Source: Oscillospiraceae bacterium
GTDB taxonomy: Bacteria; Bacillota; Clostridia; Oscillospirales; Oscillospiraceae
Direction of reading: 5' to 3'
Length of the DNA stretch: 64,000 nucleotides
Assembly: GCA_017434755.1 (NCBI GenBank)
Contig: JAFRER010000010.1
Coordinates: 186,001 to 250,000, forward strand
Under the pieces are notes generated by a model that saw only the letters and a program-made list of their open reading frames with translations, had not been told where the DNA came from and searched no databases. Of the stretch, positions 26,071-35,596 are shown piece after piece (within the stretch, counting starts at the first letter, position 1; each line of letters starts with the position of its first letter). A program made the position numbers and the translations under genes.

Positions 26071-27792
26071 ATGTTGGCAAAGATCATTGCGATAATCCTT
26101 CTTGCGCTCGCACTTACTGCGGCCGCGGGATGGCTTTTCATAAAGAAGAAGCTTCCGGTATGGGCCACCGCAGCGATCCTTGTGGTGACCTATACCGCTG
26201 TTGTGCTGTGCTTTCTGCTGCCCCCCATGAGGGCCTTCCTGAACATCCCGAACGGCGTGCCGGAGGATGCGGTATCCTATTACTGCGATGCGGTGTCCGA
26301 GGGGTCGCTCGACCTCGCGGGCAAAAAGGTCGTCAGCAGGGAATTCACCCCCGAGGCGGAGCAGTGCGCCGATCCCGTGGCCGAAAGGCTGCGGCAGGTG
26401 CTGCTTGAAGGCATCCGGTTGGATCCCGATGGCGAGCCGGTCGTAGACGGACTCACTGCGACGCAGTATGTCACCATGTCTTTCCCGAATGTCTATGCGG
26501 TATTCGGACCGGCGAAAGAGCTTGCTGTCTCCGGCATGGAGGCCGCGGGCGGTGTACGGGCCAGAAGCCTGATCTATAACGACGACAAGACGTATAAGGA
26601 GTCCGTGGCGCATGAATTCTTCGACCCGGCAGTGATGAACGCCGCGAACGCCGATCTGGGCATGATCCAGGCCCGCTTCCGGCTCTCCCTTGTGTGTGAG
26701 CGCGGTCAGTGGAAGATCGTTTCGGACAAACTGCTCAATGATGCCCTGCTGATGGGTCTTGCCTATGCGGACAAGACGACGGTCCCGGAGACCCTGGACG
26801 CCAAAGTGACGGACGAACGGGAGAACACGAGGATTTCTGCGCAGTATGTGCAGAAGCATTACACGATCGATTTCAACCAGACTGTCGCGCCGGAACCCGA
26901 CCGCGCCCGCTTCGGTGTGACGACCGACTCGATGGAGGTGCAGAGGGTGGTCGAACAGGCCTCCGCGCTTTTGGACGGGCAGAAGATGGCCTGGAATCCG
27001 GGTATCGTCATCTATCCGGGCTCACAAATCCACTACTATTTTGACGACACCATCCTTGCCATTGTATGGCGGGAGGAGCGGAACGGCACCTGCGCCACCT
27101 TTGCGGAGATCAAGGTGCAGGATGCCAGTCAGCTGCGGCGCAAGCTGGTGACGGATTCCTTCAATCCGCCCACGAATCTCTGGGAGGAGGCCACGCCGAT
27201 CAGCACCGAGGTGAACGCGGTGGTCTGCACGGGAGGCGACCTGTATGCCTTCCGGAACCACGGCATCATCTCCTACGGCGGCGAGCTGTTCCGGGTGTCC
27301 GCGAGTGCGGTGGATTCGTGCTTCATCACGCGGGACGGCGATATGCTGTTCTCCTACCGCTATCAGCTTTCCAACTGGAACGCGGCGCAGCAGTTCATAG
27401 ATGACAACGACATCATGTTCTCCCTGGCCTTCGGGCCCGTGCTCATCGAGAACGGCAGGGTCAACTATGTGGACGACTACCCGATCGGCGAGATCTGGGA
27501 CGAATACGCCCGTTCGGCCATGGGACAGATCGACAAGCTGCATTATCTCATGCTGGTAATGAACAGGGACGACAGCCTCGGCGCCGAACGGAACGCAAGA
27601 CTTGACGAAGTGAGAGACGCGATGTGGGAAAAAGGCTGCAGACAGGCCTATGCACTCGACGGCGGACAGACTGCCATCGTGCTCATCAACAACCAGAGGA
27701 TCACCCAGGTGACTCCCTACGGCTGGGAGCGCATCTACAGCGACATGCTCTACTTTGCCACGGCGCTTACCCCGGAGGAGAGGCTGGGCTGA
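26071..27792 (+). CDS. Large membrane-anchored protein of unknown function
   Basis: 573 aa. Two N-terminal hydrophobic segments (about 2-23 and 31-50) form a hairpin anchor. The remaining 520 residues carry no further membrane segment and no motif I recognise; beta-rich stretches and many aromatics suggest an extracytoplasmic domain. CGGAGATCCGG precedes the ATG. It lies 39 nt upstream of the 2-hydroxyacid dehydrogenase and ABC exporter genes on the same strand without a terminator, so it may belong to that transcript. Confidence 0.75.
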   Translation: MLAKIIAIILLALALTAAAGWLFIKKKLPVWATAAILVVTYTAVVLCFLLPPMRAFLNIPNGVPEDAVSYYCDAVSEGSLDLAGKKVVSREFTPEAEQCADPVAERLRQVLLEGIRLDPDGEPVVDGLTATQYVTMSFPNVYAVFGPAKELAVSGMEAAGGVRARSLIYNDDKTYKESVAHEFFDPAVMNAANADLGMIQARFRLSLVCERGQWKIVSDKLLNDALLMGLAYADKTTVPETLDAKVTDERENTRISAQYVQKHYTIDFNQTVAPEPDRARFGVTTDSMEVQRVVEQASALLDGQKMAWNPGIVIYPGSQIHYYFDDTILAIVWREERNGTCATFAEIKVQDASQLRRKLVTDSFNPPTNLWEEATPISTEVNAVVCTGGDLYAFRNHGIISYGGELFRVSASAVDSCFITRDGDMLFSYRYQLSNWNAAQQFIDDNDIMFSLAFGPVLIENGRVNYVDDYPIGEIWDEYARSAMGQIDKLHYLMLVMNRDDSLGAERNARLDEVRDAMWEKGCRQAYALDGGQTAIVLINNQRITQVTPYGWERIYSDMLYFATALTPEERLG

Positions 27793-27831
27793 CTGCCTTT
27801 CCCGGAAAACAATTTTGAAAGGGGCAAAAGA

Positions 27832-28797
27832 ATGAAGATCGTTATTCTGGACGGATATACGGAGAATCCCGGAGACCTGAGCTGGAGCCCGCTTGAACAA
27901 TACGGGGAGCTGACGGTCTATGACAGGACTCCCTATGAGGATGAGGAGATCATCCGCAGGATCGGTGACGCGGACATCGTATTCACGAACAAATGTCCGG
28001 TCTCCCGCAGAACGATGGACGCCTGCCCGCAGATAAAGTTCATCTCCGTCCTTGCGACGGGCTACAATATCGTCGATACCGCGTATGCCGCGGAAAAAGG
28101 GATCCCTGTGTCCAACATCCCCGCCTACGGCACGGACGCCGTAGGGCAGTTTGCCATTGCGCTGCTGCTGGAGATCTGCCATCATGTGCAGCATCATTCG
28201 GACGAAGTCCACAGGGGCAGATGGAGCAAAGGCCCCGACTGGTGCTTCTGGGACTATCCGCTGATCGAGCTGGCAGGAAAGACCATGGGCATCATCGGCT
28301 TCGGAAGAATCGGCCGCACGACCGGCCGCATCGCGAAGGCGATGGGGATGAAGGTGCTCGCTTACGGAAGCAGGCCCGTGCCCGAGGGCGAGGAAGTCGC
28401 GGAATATGTCAGCCTCGATGAGCTGCTGCGCGAGTCCGATGTGATCGCCCTGCACTGCCCTCTGTTTCCGGAGACGAGGGGCATCATCAATAAAGACACG
28501 ATCGCGAAAATGAAGGACGGCGTGATCATCCTGAACAACAGCCGCGGTCCGCTCATCGTCGAACAGGATCTGGCCGACGCGCTCGATTCCGGAAAGGTGT
28601 ACGCTGCGGGCCTCGATGTGGTGTCCGAGGAGCCGATCAGAGAGGACAATCCCCTGCTCAGGGCGAAAAACTGCCTGATCACCCCGCATATCAGCTGGGC
28701 GCCCAAAGAGGCGCGGATCCGGATCATGGAATGCAGTGAGGCAAACCTCAGAGCGTTTCTGGACGGTGCACCGATAAATGTTGTCAACGGTGTATGA
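27832..28797 (+). CDS. D-2-hydroxyacid dehydrogenase, hydroxypyruvate reductase-like
   Basis: 321 aa. It has SVLATGYNIVDTAYAAEKGI and the AVGQFAIALLLE stretch of the substrate side, the NAD-binding GIIGFGRIGRTTGRIAKAMG, then a short form of the catalytic loop (GVIILNNSRGPLIVEQDL, catalytic Arg), GLDVVSEEP (Glu) and TPHISWAPKEAR (His). The opening MKIVILDGYTENPGDLSW matches glycerate dehydrogenase/hydroxypyruvate reductase-like enzymes. It reduces a 2-keto acid with NAD(P)H. A GAAAGGGG site precedes the ATG. A second, divergent family member lies at 13015. Confidence 0.9.
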   Translation: MKIVILDGYTENPGDLSWSPLEQYGELTVYDRTPYEDEEIIRRIGDADIVFTNKCPVSRRTMDACPQIKFISVLATGYNIVDTAYAAEKGIPVSNIPAYGTDAVGQFAIALLLEICHHVQHHSDEVHRGRWSKGPDWCFWDYPLIELAGKTMGIIGFGRIGRTTGRIAKAMGMKVLAYGSRPVPEGEEVAEYVSLDELLRESDVIALHCPLFPETRGIINKDTIAKMKDGVIILNNSRGPLIVEQDLADALDSGKVYAAGLDVVSEEPIREDNPLLRAKNCLITPHISWAPKEARIRIMECSEANLRAFLDGAPINVVNGV

Positions 28798-28816
28798 GCC
28801 GGTTAAAGGATACGAT

Positions 28817-30553
28817 ATGAAGAGATGGTTCAAATACGCAAAGCCCTACTGGATATACTTCCTGCTCTGCCCGGTCTTCATCCTGGTGGAGGTCGTTGGT
28901 GAGGTCATCATGCCGAGGCTGCTCGCCCAGCTGATCAACAGCGCCAACGCCGGCACCCTGACGAACGGGGAGAGCATAGGTGTGATGCTGAAGATGATGC
29001 TGACGGCGCTCTTCATGATGGCGGGAGGCGTGTTCGGCGCCTACACCGGGACCAAAGCGTCCGTCAATTTCGGCGCGGATATCCGGTCCGATGTTTTCTC
29101 GAAGGTGCAGAGCTTTTCCTTTGCGAACGTGGATAAGTTCTCCACGGGCTCCCTCGTGACGAGGCTCACGAACGACATCATGCGCGTGCAGAACTTCACC
29201 GGCATGGTGATCCGTATGGCCCTGCGCGCCCCCGGGATGATGATCGCCGCGCTGATCATGGCGATCTCCATCCGCCCCTCGCTTTCCGCGGTGTTTCTGG
29301 TAAGCGTTCCGCTGCTGATGCTGTGTATCAGCCTGATCACCCGGACTGCCTTCCCCCGCTTCGGCATCATGCAGGAAAAAGTGGACGGTCTCAACTCCAC
29401 CGTGCAGGAGAACGTCACGAACGTACGGGTGGTGAAGAGTTTCGTCCGTGAAAAGTTCAGTATCGGGCAATTCCACGAGGCCAACGGCGACCTCAAGCAG
29501 GCCGGCCTGAGCGCCATGCGCGTGATCATCTGGATGGGCCCGGTCATGACATTTTTCATGAACGGCACCATCATCGCGGTGATCCTGATCGGCGGGCCGA
29601 TTGTGCTCAAAGGCGGCATGGAGGTGGGAGACCTCTCCGCTTTCGTTACCTATGTGACGCAGATCCTCATGTCCCTCATGATGATCAACTTCATCCTGAT
29701 GATGTCCTCCCGCGCCATTGCCTCCGGGAGGAGGATCATCGAAGTGCTGGACGAGAAGCCGGATATCTCCGACGAAGACGCCGCCTGCAAAGACAGGACT
29801 GTGGAGGAGGGCTCCGTCGAGTTCCGGAATGTGAGCTTCCGCTATTACAAGGGCAGTGAGGAGAAGGTCCTCAATGACATCTCCCTCACCATACCCGCCG
29901 GAGCCACGGTGGGCATCATAGGCTCAACAGGCAGCGGCAAGACGACGCTGGTGTCCATGATCCCGCGCCTGTATGATTGCGACGAGGGCGAGGTACTCGT
30001 GGACGGGGTGAACGTGAAAGATTATTCCCTGTTCAACCTCCGCGAGGGTGTGGGCATGGTGCTGCAGAACAACCTGCTCTTCTCCGGCTCGGTCGCGGAC
30101 AATCTCCGCTGGGGAGACGAAGAGGCGTCCGATGAGGAGCTGAGAGCCGCGGCGTCCGCCGCGCAGGCCGACGGCTTTGTCACCGGCTTTGCCGAGGGAT
30201 ACGAAACAAAGATCGAACAGGGCGGCACCAATGTGTCGGGCGGTCAGAAACAGAGGCTGTGCATCGCCCGTGCCCTGCTGAAGAAACCGAAGATCCTCAT
30301 CCTGGACGACTCGACCAGCGCCGTCGACACCGCCACGGAGGCGAAGATCCGTGAGGCTTTTGCCAATGAGCTTCGCGATTCCACCAAGATCATCATCGCG
30401 CAGCGCATCGGCTCGGTGATGGAGGCGGATATGATTGTCGTGATGAACGAGGGAAAGATCACCGGCACAGGCACTCACAGCCAACTGCTGGAGACAAACG
30501 AGGAATACCGGGAGATCTGGGAGTCCCAGTCCGGCATGCGGAAGGGGGCCTGA
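28817..30553 (+). CDS. ABC exporter subunit with degenerate catalytic site
   Basis: 578 aa: type IV exporter membrane domain (six helices, about 15-300) then an ATPase domain. Walker A is GSTGSGKTT (about 370), signature VSGGQKQRLCIARALL, and Walker B is ILILDDSTSAVD (about 495), where the usual catalytic Glu is Asp. In heterodimeric exporters one subunit has this degenerate site, as TM287 does with TM288. The ATG at 28817 is 6 nt after AAAGGA; an in-frame start at 28778 would overlap the upstream gene. Its partner follows 3 nt later. The substrate (drug, lipid or peptide) is unknown. Confidence 0.92.
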   Translation: MKRWFKYAKPYWIYFLLCPVFILVEVVGEVIMPRLLAQLINSANAGTLTNGESIGVMLKMMLTALFMMAGGVFGAYTGTKASVNFGADIRSDVFSKVQSFSFANVDKFSTGSLVTRLTNDIMRVQNFTGMVIRMALRAPGMMIAALIMAISIRPSLSAVFLVSVPLLMLCISLITRTAFPRFGIMQEKVDGLNSTVQENVTNVRVVKSFVREKFSIGQFHEANGDLKQAGLSAMRVIIWMGPVMTFFMNGTIIAVILIGGPIVLKGGMEVGDLSAFVTYVTQILMSLMMINFILMMSSRAIASGRRIIEVLDEKPDISDEDAACKDRTVEEGSVEFRNVSFRYYKGSEEKVLNDISLTIPAGATVGIIGSTGSGKTTLVSMIPRLYDCDEGEVLVDGVNVKDYSLFNLREGVGMVLQNNLLFSGSVADNLRWGDEEASDEELRAAASAAQADGFVTGFAEGYETKIEQGGTNVSGGQKQRLCIARALLKKPKILILDDSTSAVDTATEAKIREAFANELRDSTKIIIAQRIGSVMEADMIVVMNEGKITGTGTHSQLLETNEEYREIWESQSGMRKGA

Positions 30554-30556
30554 CCG

Positions 30557-32479
30557 ATGGCGAGATCGATCGAAAAACTGCGCGAGCAGTATAACACCAA
30601 GGCCAGTCCCAAGCAGATGGGCCGCGGTCCCGGCTCACGGGGCGGCGCCCAGGGAAAACCGAAAAACATGGGGGCGACGGTCGCAAGGCTGTTCTCCTAT
30701 TACAAAGGCTACAGGCACCGTCTCGTCGCCGTGTTGCTGATGATGCTCCTGACCACGGTGTGCTCGCTGGTGGGCGGCTATTTTATGGCGCCGATCATCG
30801 ACAGGCTCACGCTGGCCGTGGCGCCGAACGCCGAGATCAGGATGAGCGCAATGGAGCGCGCCGCGGACAGAATGATCACCTCCGTGGTCGGGGCTGATGC
30901 CGGCGCGATGACCTATATCATGACGGCGGCCGTGATGCTCGGCGTGATCTATATGACTGCCGTTGTGCTGACCTACCTGCAGGAGCGTCTCATGGTGGAG
31001 ACGACGCAGAAGATCGTGGAGAACATCCGCAACGGGCTTTTTGAAAAGCTGGAGTATCTGCCGATACGCTATTTCGATTCCAAGCCGACGGGCGAGATCA
31101 TGTCCCGCTTCACGAACGATGTAGACAACATCGACATGATGCTGGGCGACACGCTCACATCCGTCATCTCCGGAGTAGTCTCCCTGATCGGAACGGTCAT
31201 CTTCATGCTCACCACCAACGTGGTGCTCACGATCGTCATCGTGGTGTTCATCCCGCTGATCATGCTGGTCGTCGGTGTGATCGGCAAGCGTTCTTCCAAA
31301 TACTACCGCGGTCAGCAGGCGGCCCTCGGAGCCATCAACGGCTACATGGAGGAGACCGTCACCGGCGCCAAGGTCGTGAAGGTTTTCAACCACGAAGCAG
31401 ACTGCGTGGAGGAGTTCAACCTGCTCAACGACGATATGCGAGACACACAGTTCAAGGCCCAGTTCTGGGGCGGCGTCACCATGCCCATCATGAGCAACGT
31501 CTCGCAGATCTCCTACGCGGCGGTGGTCGGAGTGGGCGGCCTGCTGATGGTGGCGGGCAGCCTTACGCCCGGCGGACTGACGGTGTTTGCGGGTTATTCG
31601 AGACAGTTTTCCATGCCGATCAGCCGTATCGCCTCCCAGATGGCGACTATATTCTCCGCCCTCGCGGGAGCGGAGCGTGTGTTCGAGGTCATGGATACCG
31701 AGCCGGAACAGCCCGATGCGCCTGACGCCGATCCCATGCCCGACATGAAGGGCGATATCGTGCTCGACGACGTGAGCTTCGGCTATGTACCCGGGAAGAC
31801 AGTCCTCAAGCACATCAGCCTCTATGCGCATCCGGGCCAGAAGATCGCCTTCGTCGGCTCCACCGGCGCGGGCAAGACCACGGTCACGAACCTGCTCAAC
31901 AGATTCTACGACGTGCAGGAAGGGAGCATACGGATCGACGGCGTGGACGTGCGCGATATCAAGAGAGATGTGCTCCGGCAGAACATCGCGATGGTGCTGC
32001 AGGACACGCATCTGTTCACCGGGACCGTGAGAGAGAATATCCGCTACGGCAGGCTCGATGCGACTGATGAGGAGGTCGTGGAAGCGGCGAAGATCGCCTC
32101 GGCCCACAGCTTCATTATGCGTCTGGAGAACGGCTACGACACCATGATCGAGGGCGACGGAACTAACCTCTCGCAGGGTCAGCGGCAGCTGCTTAATATC
32201 GCCCGGGCCGCGATCTCCAAAGCGCCAGTCCTTGTCCTCGACGAGGCGACCTCCTCGGTCGACACAAGGACCGAGCGTCATATCGAGCGGGGCATGGACC
32301 GGATCATGAAGTCGCGCACCACTTTCGTGATCGCGCACAGGCTTTCCACCGTACGGAATGCCAACGCGATCATGGTGCTCGAAAATGGCGAGATCATCGA
32401 ACGGGGAGACCACGACGACCTTCTGGCCATGAAGGGCCGCTACTACGAACTGTATACCGGGAGGGCGGAGCTTGCGTAA
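30557..32479 (+). CDS. ABC exporter subunit with consensus catalytic site
   Basis: 640 aa. A basic, Gly-rich cytosolic extension (about 1-45, including KQMGRGPGSRGGAQGKPKN) precedes the six-helix exporter domain, then the ATPase: Walker A GSTGAGKTT (about 433), LSQGQRQLLNIARAA, and Walker B VLVLDEATSSVD with the catalytic Glu, followed by the H-loop IAHRLSTV. It pairs with the preceding subunit to form one canonical and one degenerate ATP site. The N-terminal extension is seen in many gut Firmicutes members. Ended at 32488-32520. Confidence 0.92.
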   Translation: MARSIEKLREQYNTKASPKQMGRGPGSRGGAQGKPKNMGATVARLFSYYKGYRHRLVAVLLMMLLTTVCSLVGGYFMAPIIDRLTLAVAPNAEIRMSAMERAADRMITSVVGADAGAMTYIMTAAVMLGVIYMTAVVLTYLQERLMVETTQKIVENIRNGLFEKLEYLPIRYFDSKPTGEIMSRFTNDVDNIDMMLGDTLTSVISGVVSLIGTVIFMLTTNVVLTIVIVVFIPLIMLVVGVIGKRSSKYYRGQQAALGAINGYMEETVTGAKVVKVFNHEADCVEEFNLLNDDMRDTQFKAQFWGGVTMPIMSNVSQISYAAVVGVGGLLMVAGSLTPGGLTVFAGYSRQFSMPISRIASQMATIFSALAGAERVFEVMDTEPEQPDAPDADPMPDMKGDIVLDDVSFGYVPGKTVLKHISLYAHPGQKIAFVGSTGAGKTTVTNLLNRFYDVQEGSIRIDGVDVRDIKRDVLRQNIAMVLQDTHLFTGTVRENIRYGRLDATDEEVVEAAKIASAHSFIMRLENGYDTMIEGDGTNLSQGQRQLLNIARAAISKAPVLVLDEATSSVDTRTERHIERGMDRIMKSRTTFVIAHRLSTVRNANAIMVLENGEIIERGDHDDLLAMKGRYYELYTGRAELA

Positions 32480-32487
32480 AAGTTGAC

Positions 32488-32520
32488 AAATGCACGGCAT
32501 ATCAGGCCGTGCATTTTTTA
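32488..32520 (+). terminator. Terminator after the ABC exporter
   Basis: AAATGCACGGC, 7-nt loop, GCCGTGCATTT then a T-run. An extended -10 (TGCTATAAT, 32530-32538) for the esterase gene follows it. Confidence 0.85.
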
Positions 32521-32565
32521 TGCCCCGTATGCTATAATGGACAAAAATCCTGATGAGGTGATCGA

Positions 32566-34146
32566 ATGAAGGAATTCGTCTGCAGACCGGACTGGCCGGT
32601 GGCTGATACCCCAAAAGGAAAGATCAGGGGATATGAATTTGACGGTGTGTACGTGTTCCGGGGGATCCGCTACGCTACGGCGGAGAGGTTCCGCATGCCC
32701 GAGTCCGTGAAAAGATGGAAAGGCATAAAAGACGCGACGAATTACGGCCTCAACTGCCCGGTGCTGAACGAACCTGTGCCGGAGAGCGAAATCATCATAC
32801 CCCACCGCTTCTGGCCGGTATCCGAGCACTGCCAGTTCCTGAACGTCTGGACGCCGACCCTCGACAAAAACGCGAAAAAGGCCGTGATGTTCTGGATGCA
32901 CGGCGGCGGATACTTTGCAGGCTCGGCAATCGAGCAGGAGTGTTACGACGGGATGAATCTCGCAAAGCTCGATGATGTGGTCTTCGTCTCTATCAACCAT
33001 CGTCTGAACGCCTTCGGTCATCTCGACCTTTCAGACTTCGGCGAGGAGTACTGGAACACAGCCAACCTCGGCATCGCGGACATCGTGGAGGCACTGCGCT
33101 GGGTGAAAGAAAACATCGCAGCCTTCGGCGGTGACCCGGACAACGTCACGATCTTCGGCCAGTCAGGCGGCGGCGGGAAGGCCACCATCCTCAACCAGAT
33201 CCCGGAGGCGGACGGCCTGTTCGCCAAGTCCATCATTCTTTCCGGCGTGATCCCGGAGCACTGTTTCGATACCGGGTGCAGCGCGGAGGAGCTGGTCTTG
33301 AAGATCATGGAGTTTCTGCGGATCAAGGACCGGAGCGTGAAAAAACTCGCGAAAGTGCCCGTGCCGCAGTTTGTGTGGGCCGTCAACAAGGCAACGGTCT
33401 TCTTCGCAAAGCAGGGCATAAGCGTGAACTGGACGCCCAAGCCGAACCGCTATTATTTGTGCGACCCGCTGATCGGTGATTTCACGGCCCATGCGCTCAC
33501 AGTCCCCACCATGGTCGGCACGGTGTTCAGCGAATTCAGCGCCGCACCGGGCCTGAAGAACAGGGGCGGCATGGATGTGAAGCAGCGCACGGCAGACATG
33601 CAGAAGATGTTCGGGAAATTGGGAAGCAAAGAGCTCATCGAGGCCTTTGCAAAGGTCTATCCCGGCAAGGATCCGGTGTATCTGTGCGACATAGACAGAA
33701 TGTTCCTGCCGGATACGGTGCGCTACGTAAAGAAGAAGGCCGCGGAGGCGAGTGCTCCCGTATATAACTATTTGTTCGCCAAGGTGTTCGATTTTGACGG
33801 CGGCCGCGCCGCCTGGCACTGCGCGGACATCCCCTTCTTCCTGCACAACGCGGAGATGATCCCGGTGTGCCATCAGAAAAACGGGGAGTATCTCGAAAAG
33901 GTGATGTCCGGGGCCTTCGTGAACTTTGCGAAGACCGGGGATCCGAACACGGAGGGGCTCCCGCACTGGGATCCCTGCACGGGGGACAGGATGGTCACGA
34001 TGGTATTCGATGACGAGTGCACCGCCCGGGAGAACATGTTTGACGAGCTTCTTCCGCTGGTGCTCAAGTACAGTCCGTCCATGGAACTGCCGGCTTCCGA
34101 ACTGCCGGATGATGATGGTGCCGCGGGGAGAGCATGGGTCTTCTGA
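32566..34146 (+). CDS. Type-B carboxylesterase/lipase family protein
   Basis: 526 aa alpha/beta hydrolase. The oxyanion-hole motif HGGG is at 112-115 (VMFWMHGGGYFAGSA). The nucleophile Ser200 lies in FGQSGGG, a variant of the usual GESAGG elbow. LRWVKENIAAFGGDPDNVTIFG is the classical carboxylesterase run before it. The C-terminal part contains AAWHCADIPFFL, the His region. It hydrolyses carboxylic esters; no signal peptide is seen, so it is cytosolic. TGAGGTG precedes the ATG. Monocistronic, with an extended -10 promoter and a following hairpin. Confidence 0.9.
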   Translation: MKEFVCRPDWPVADTPKGKIRGYEFDGVYVFRGIRYATAERFRMPESVKRWKGIKDATNYGLNCPVLNEPVPESEIIIPHRFWPVSEHCQFLNVWTPTLDKNAKKAVMFWMHGGGYFAGSAIEQECYDGMNLAKLDDVVFVSINHRLNAFGHLDLSDFGEEYWNTANLGIADIVEALRWVKENIAAFGGDPDNVTIFGQSGGGGKATILNQIPEADGLFAKSIILSGVIPEHCFDTGCSAEELVLKIMEFLRIKDRSVKKLAKVPVPQFVWAVNKATVFFAKQGISVNWTPKPNRYYLCDPLIGDFTAHALTVPTMVGTVFSEFSAAPGLKNRGGMDVKQRTADMQKMFGKLGSKELIEAFAKVYPGKDPVYLCDIDRMFLPDTVRYVKKKAAEASAPVYNYLFAKVFDFDGGRAAWHCADIPFFLHNAEMIPVCHQKNGEYLEKVMSGAFVNFAKTGDPNTEGLPHWDPCTGDRMVTMVFDDECTARENMFDELLPLVLKYSPSMELPASELPDDDGAAGRAWVF

Positions 34147-34181
34147 TGCTCTGATACGTGAATCGCCAAGTACATCTGCAT

Positions 34182-34211
34182 CACCGCCTCCGTCTTCCGA
34201 CGGGGGCGGTG
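34182..34211 (+). terminator. Terminator-like hairpin after the esterase gene
   Basis: CACCGCCTCCGTC, loop TTCC, GACGGGGGCGGTG (one G-U pair), followed by TTTCCT. Confidence 0.65.
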
Positions 34212-34298
34212 TTTCCTGCCGCCCGGAGGAGCCTGTTGTAATGATGTACAAAAAAACGCGGCACTCTTTAACAGGGTTAACAAAATTATCCGTTTACA

Positions 34299-34327
34299 TT
34301 GACACGTGTTTCCTTAGTTGGTAAAAT
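34299..34327 (+). promoter_or_regulatory. Promoter of the 2-hydroxyacyl-CoA dehydratase-family operon
   Basis: TTGACA (34299-34304), 17-bp spacer, TAAAAT (34322-34327). Confidence 0.75.
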
Positions 34328-34396
34328 TTATAAGGACTATTGCGCTCTTCAGCGCAGAAAAACGGCAAAACACTATGAAATGAGGGGTTATTTACT

Positions 34397-35596
34397 GTGA
34401 GGGATTTGAAGTACCTGAAGTATTTCGAGGATCTTCTGCAGCAGGCCAACAACGAACTGATCGGGAAGGCAAAGGCCGACGGCAAGGTATGCGTCGCCTA
34501 TACCTGTGAGAATGTTCCGGAACCGTTGCTGAACCTCGACAGGGCAGTCTCGGTCCGCCTTTCCGCACCGAACACCGGCTCCCTGGACATCGCGACCTAC
34601 TACATGACGAACCTCCTGTGCGAACCGAGCCGCGCCCTGCTTGAGCGCGCAATCGAGGGAGGATTCAATTTCGCTGACTGTGTCATCACTCCCGACGGAT
34701 GCACCATGATGAACCGCGCAGTGGAGAACATGGAACTCCTGAAGACGATGGGAAAGGATAATCCGAACTTTTTCCACCAGTATATGGAGATCGCTTTCAA
34801 AAACACCGAGAACGATGTGAATCTTGCCGTATTGCAGTGCACGAACCATATCCTCAAGCCGCTGCACGAAAAATACGGGATCGACATCTCGGACGCTTCG
34901 ATCCGCAAGGCCGTTGAGGACCACAATCGCCTCTGCCGGCTGGTCCGAGAACTAGGCGAATTCCGCAAGGAAGCAAAGCCCCGCATCACCGGCTACGAGT
35001 TCCACGTATTTTGCCTGGCCACTTACCTATGCCCGAAATATCTCGTGGAGGATAAGCTCGCCGAGACGATCGAAGAAGTGCGGAACCGCGAGCCGGACGA
35101 CAAGCTCTGGAGGGCGCGTGTGTTGCTCGTGGGCTCCGAGGTCGATGACAGCGGACTTATCAAGCTGATCGAGGAGCAGGGAGCCTTCGTCTGCTGCGAT
35201 CGGTTCTGCTTTGGCTCCTATCCCGGCCGCACGGAGATCGTGCTCAACGATACCGAGGACGCTCTTACACAGGTGTGCCGCCACTATATCACCAACTGCC
35301 AGTGCCCGCGCATGATGAGCATGGACAAGGTCTACGGCCGCAAGCAGTATGTTGCGGATCTTGCGAAAGAGTACGGCGCAGACGGCGTCATCTACCAGCA
35401 GGTCAAGTTCTGTGACCCGTGGGCTTACGAGAGGACGCTCGGCTCGGCCATGCTGCAGAACGACTTCGGTTATCCGGTGCTGTCGGTCGACAGGCCCTAC
35501 AACGTATCTTCCTCCGTCGGCCAGATGCGCACCCGTGTGCAGGCCTTCGTGGAAAGCATCGAGATCAAGAGCATTCAGAAAGGCGGGAGAGCATGA
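34397..35596 (+). CDS. 2-hydroxyacyl-CoA dehydratase family protein, subunit 1 (HgdB/BcrC-like)
   Basis: 399 aa of the HgdB superfamily, whose members bind a 4Fe-4S cluster through conserved Cys and form heterodimers (2-hydroxyglutaryl-CoA, lactoyl-CoA or phenyllactyl-CoA dehydratases, benzoyl-CoA reductases). Candidate ligands lie in FADCVITPDGCTMMNR and QVKFCDPWAYER; VLLVGSEVDD and LSVDRPYN are typical of the C-terminal lobe. The GTG at 34397 lies 9 nt after GAGGGG. Its stop overlaps the next gene by 4 nt. No HgdC-type ATP-dependent activator is in the window, so the reaction cannot be specified. Confidence 0.85.
   Translation: MRDLKYLKYFEDLLQQANNELIGKAKADGKVCVAYTCENVPEPLLNLDRAVSVRLSAPNTGSLDIATYYMTNLLCEPSRALLERAIEGGFNFADCVITPDGCTMMNRAVENMELLKTMGKDNPNFFHQYMEIAFKNTENDVNLAVLQCTNHILKPLHEKYGIDISDASIRKAVEDHNRLCRLVRELGEFRKEAKPRITGYEFHVFCLATYLCPKYLVEDKLAETIEEVRNREPDDKLWRARVLLVGSEVDDSGLIKLIEEQGAFVCCDRFCFGSYPGRTEIVLNDTEDALTQVCRHYITNCQCPRMMSMDKVYGRKQYVADLAKEYGADGVIYQQVKFCDPWAYERTLGSAMLQNDFGYPVLSVDRPYNVSSSVGQMRTRVQAFVESIEIKSIQKGGRA

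Noticed and set aside
30635..32614. Minus-strand open frame of 659 codons, His/Asp-rich
   Set aside because: Complement of the ABC exporter subunit at 30557-32479; composition mirrors the sense codons.
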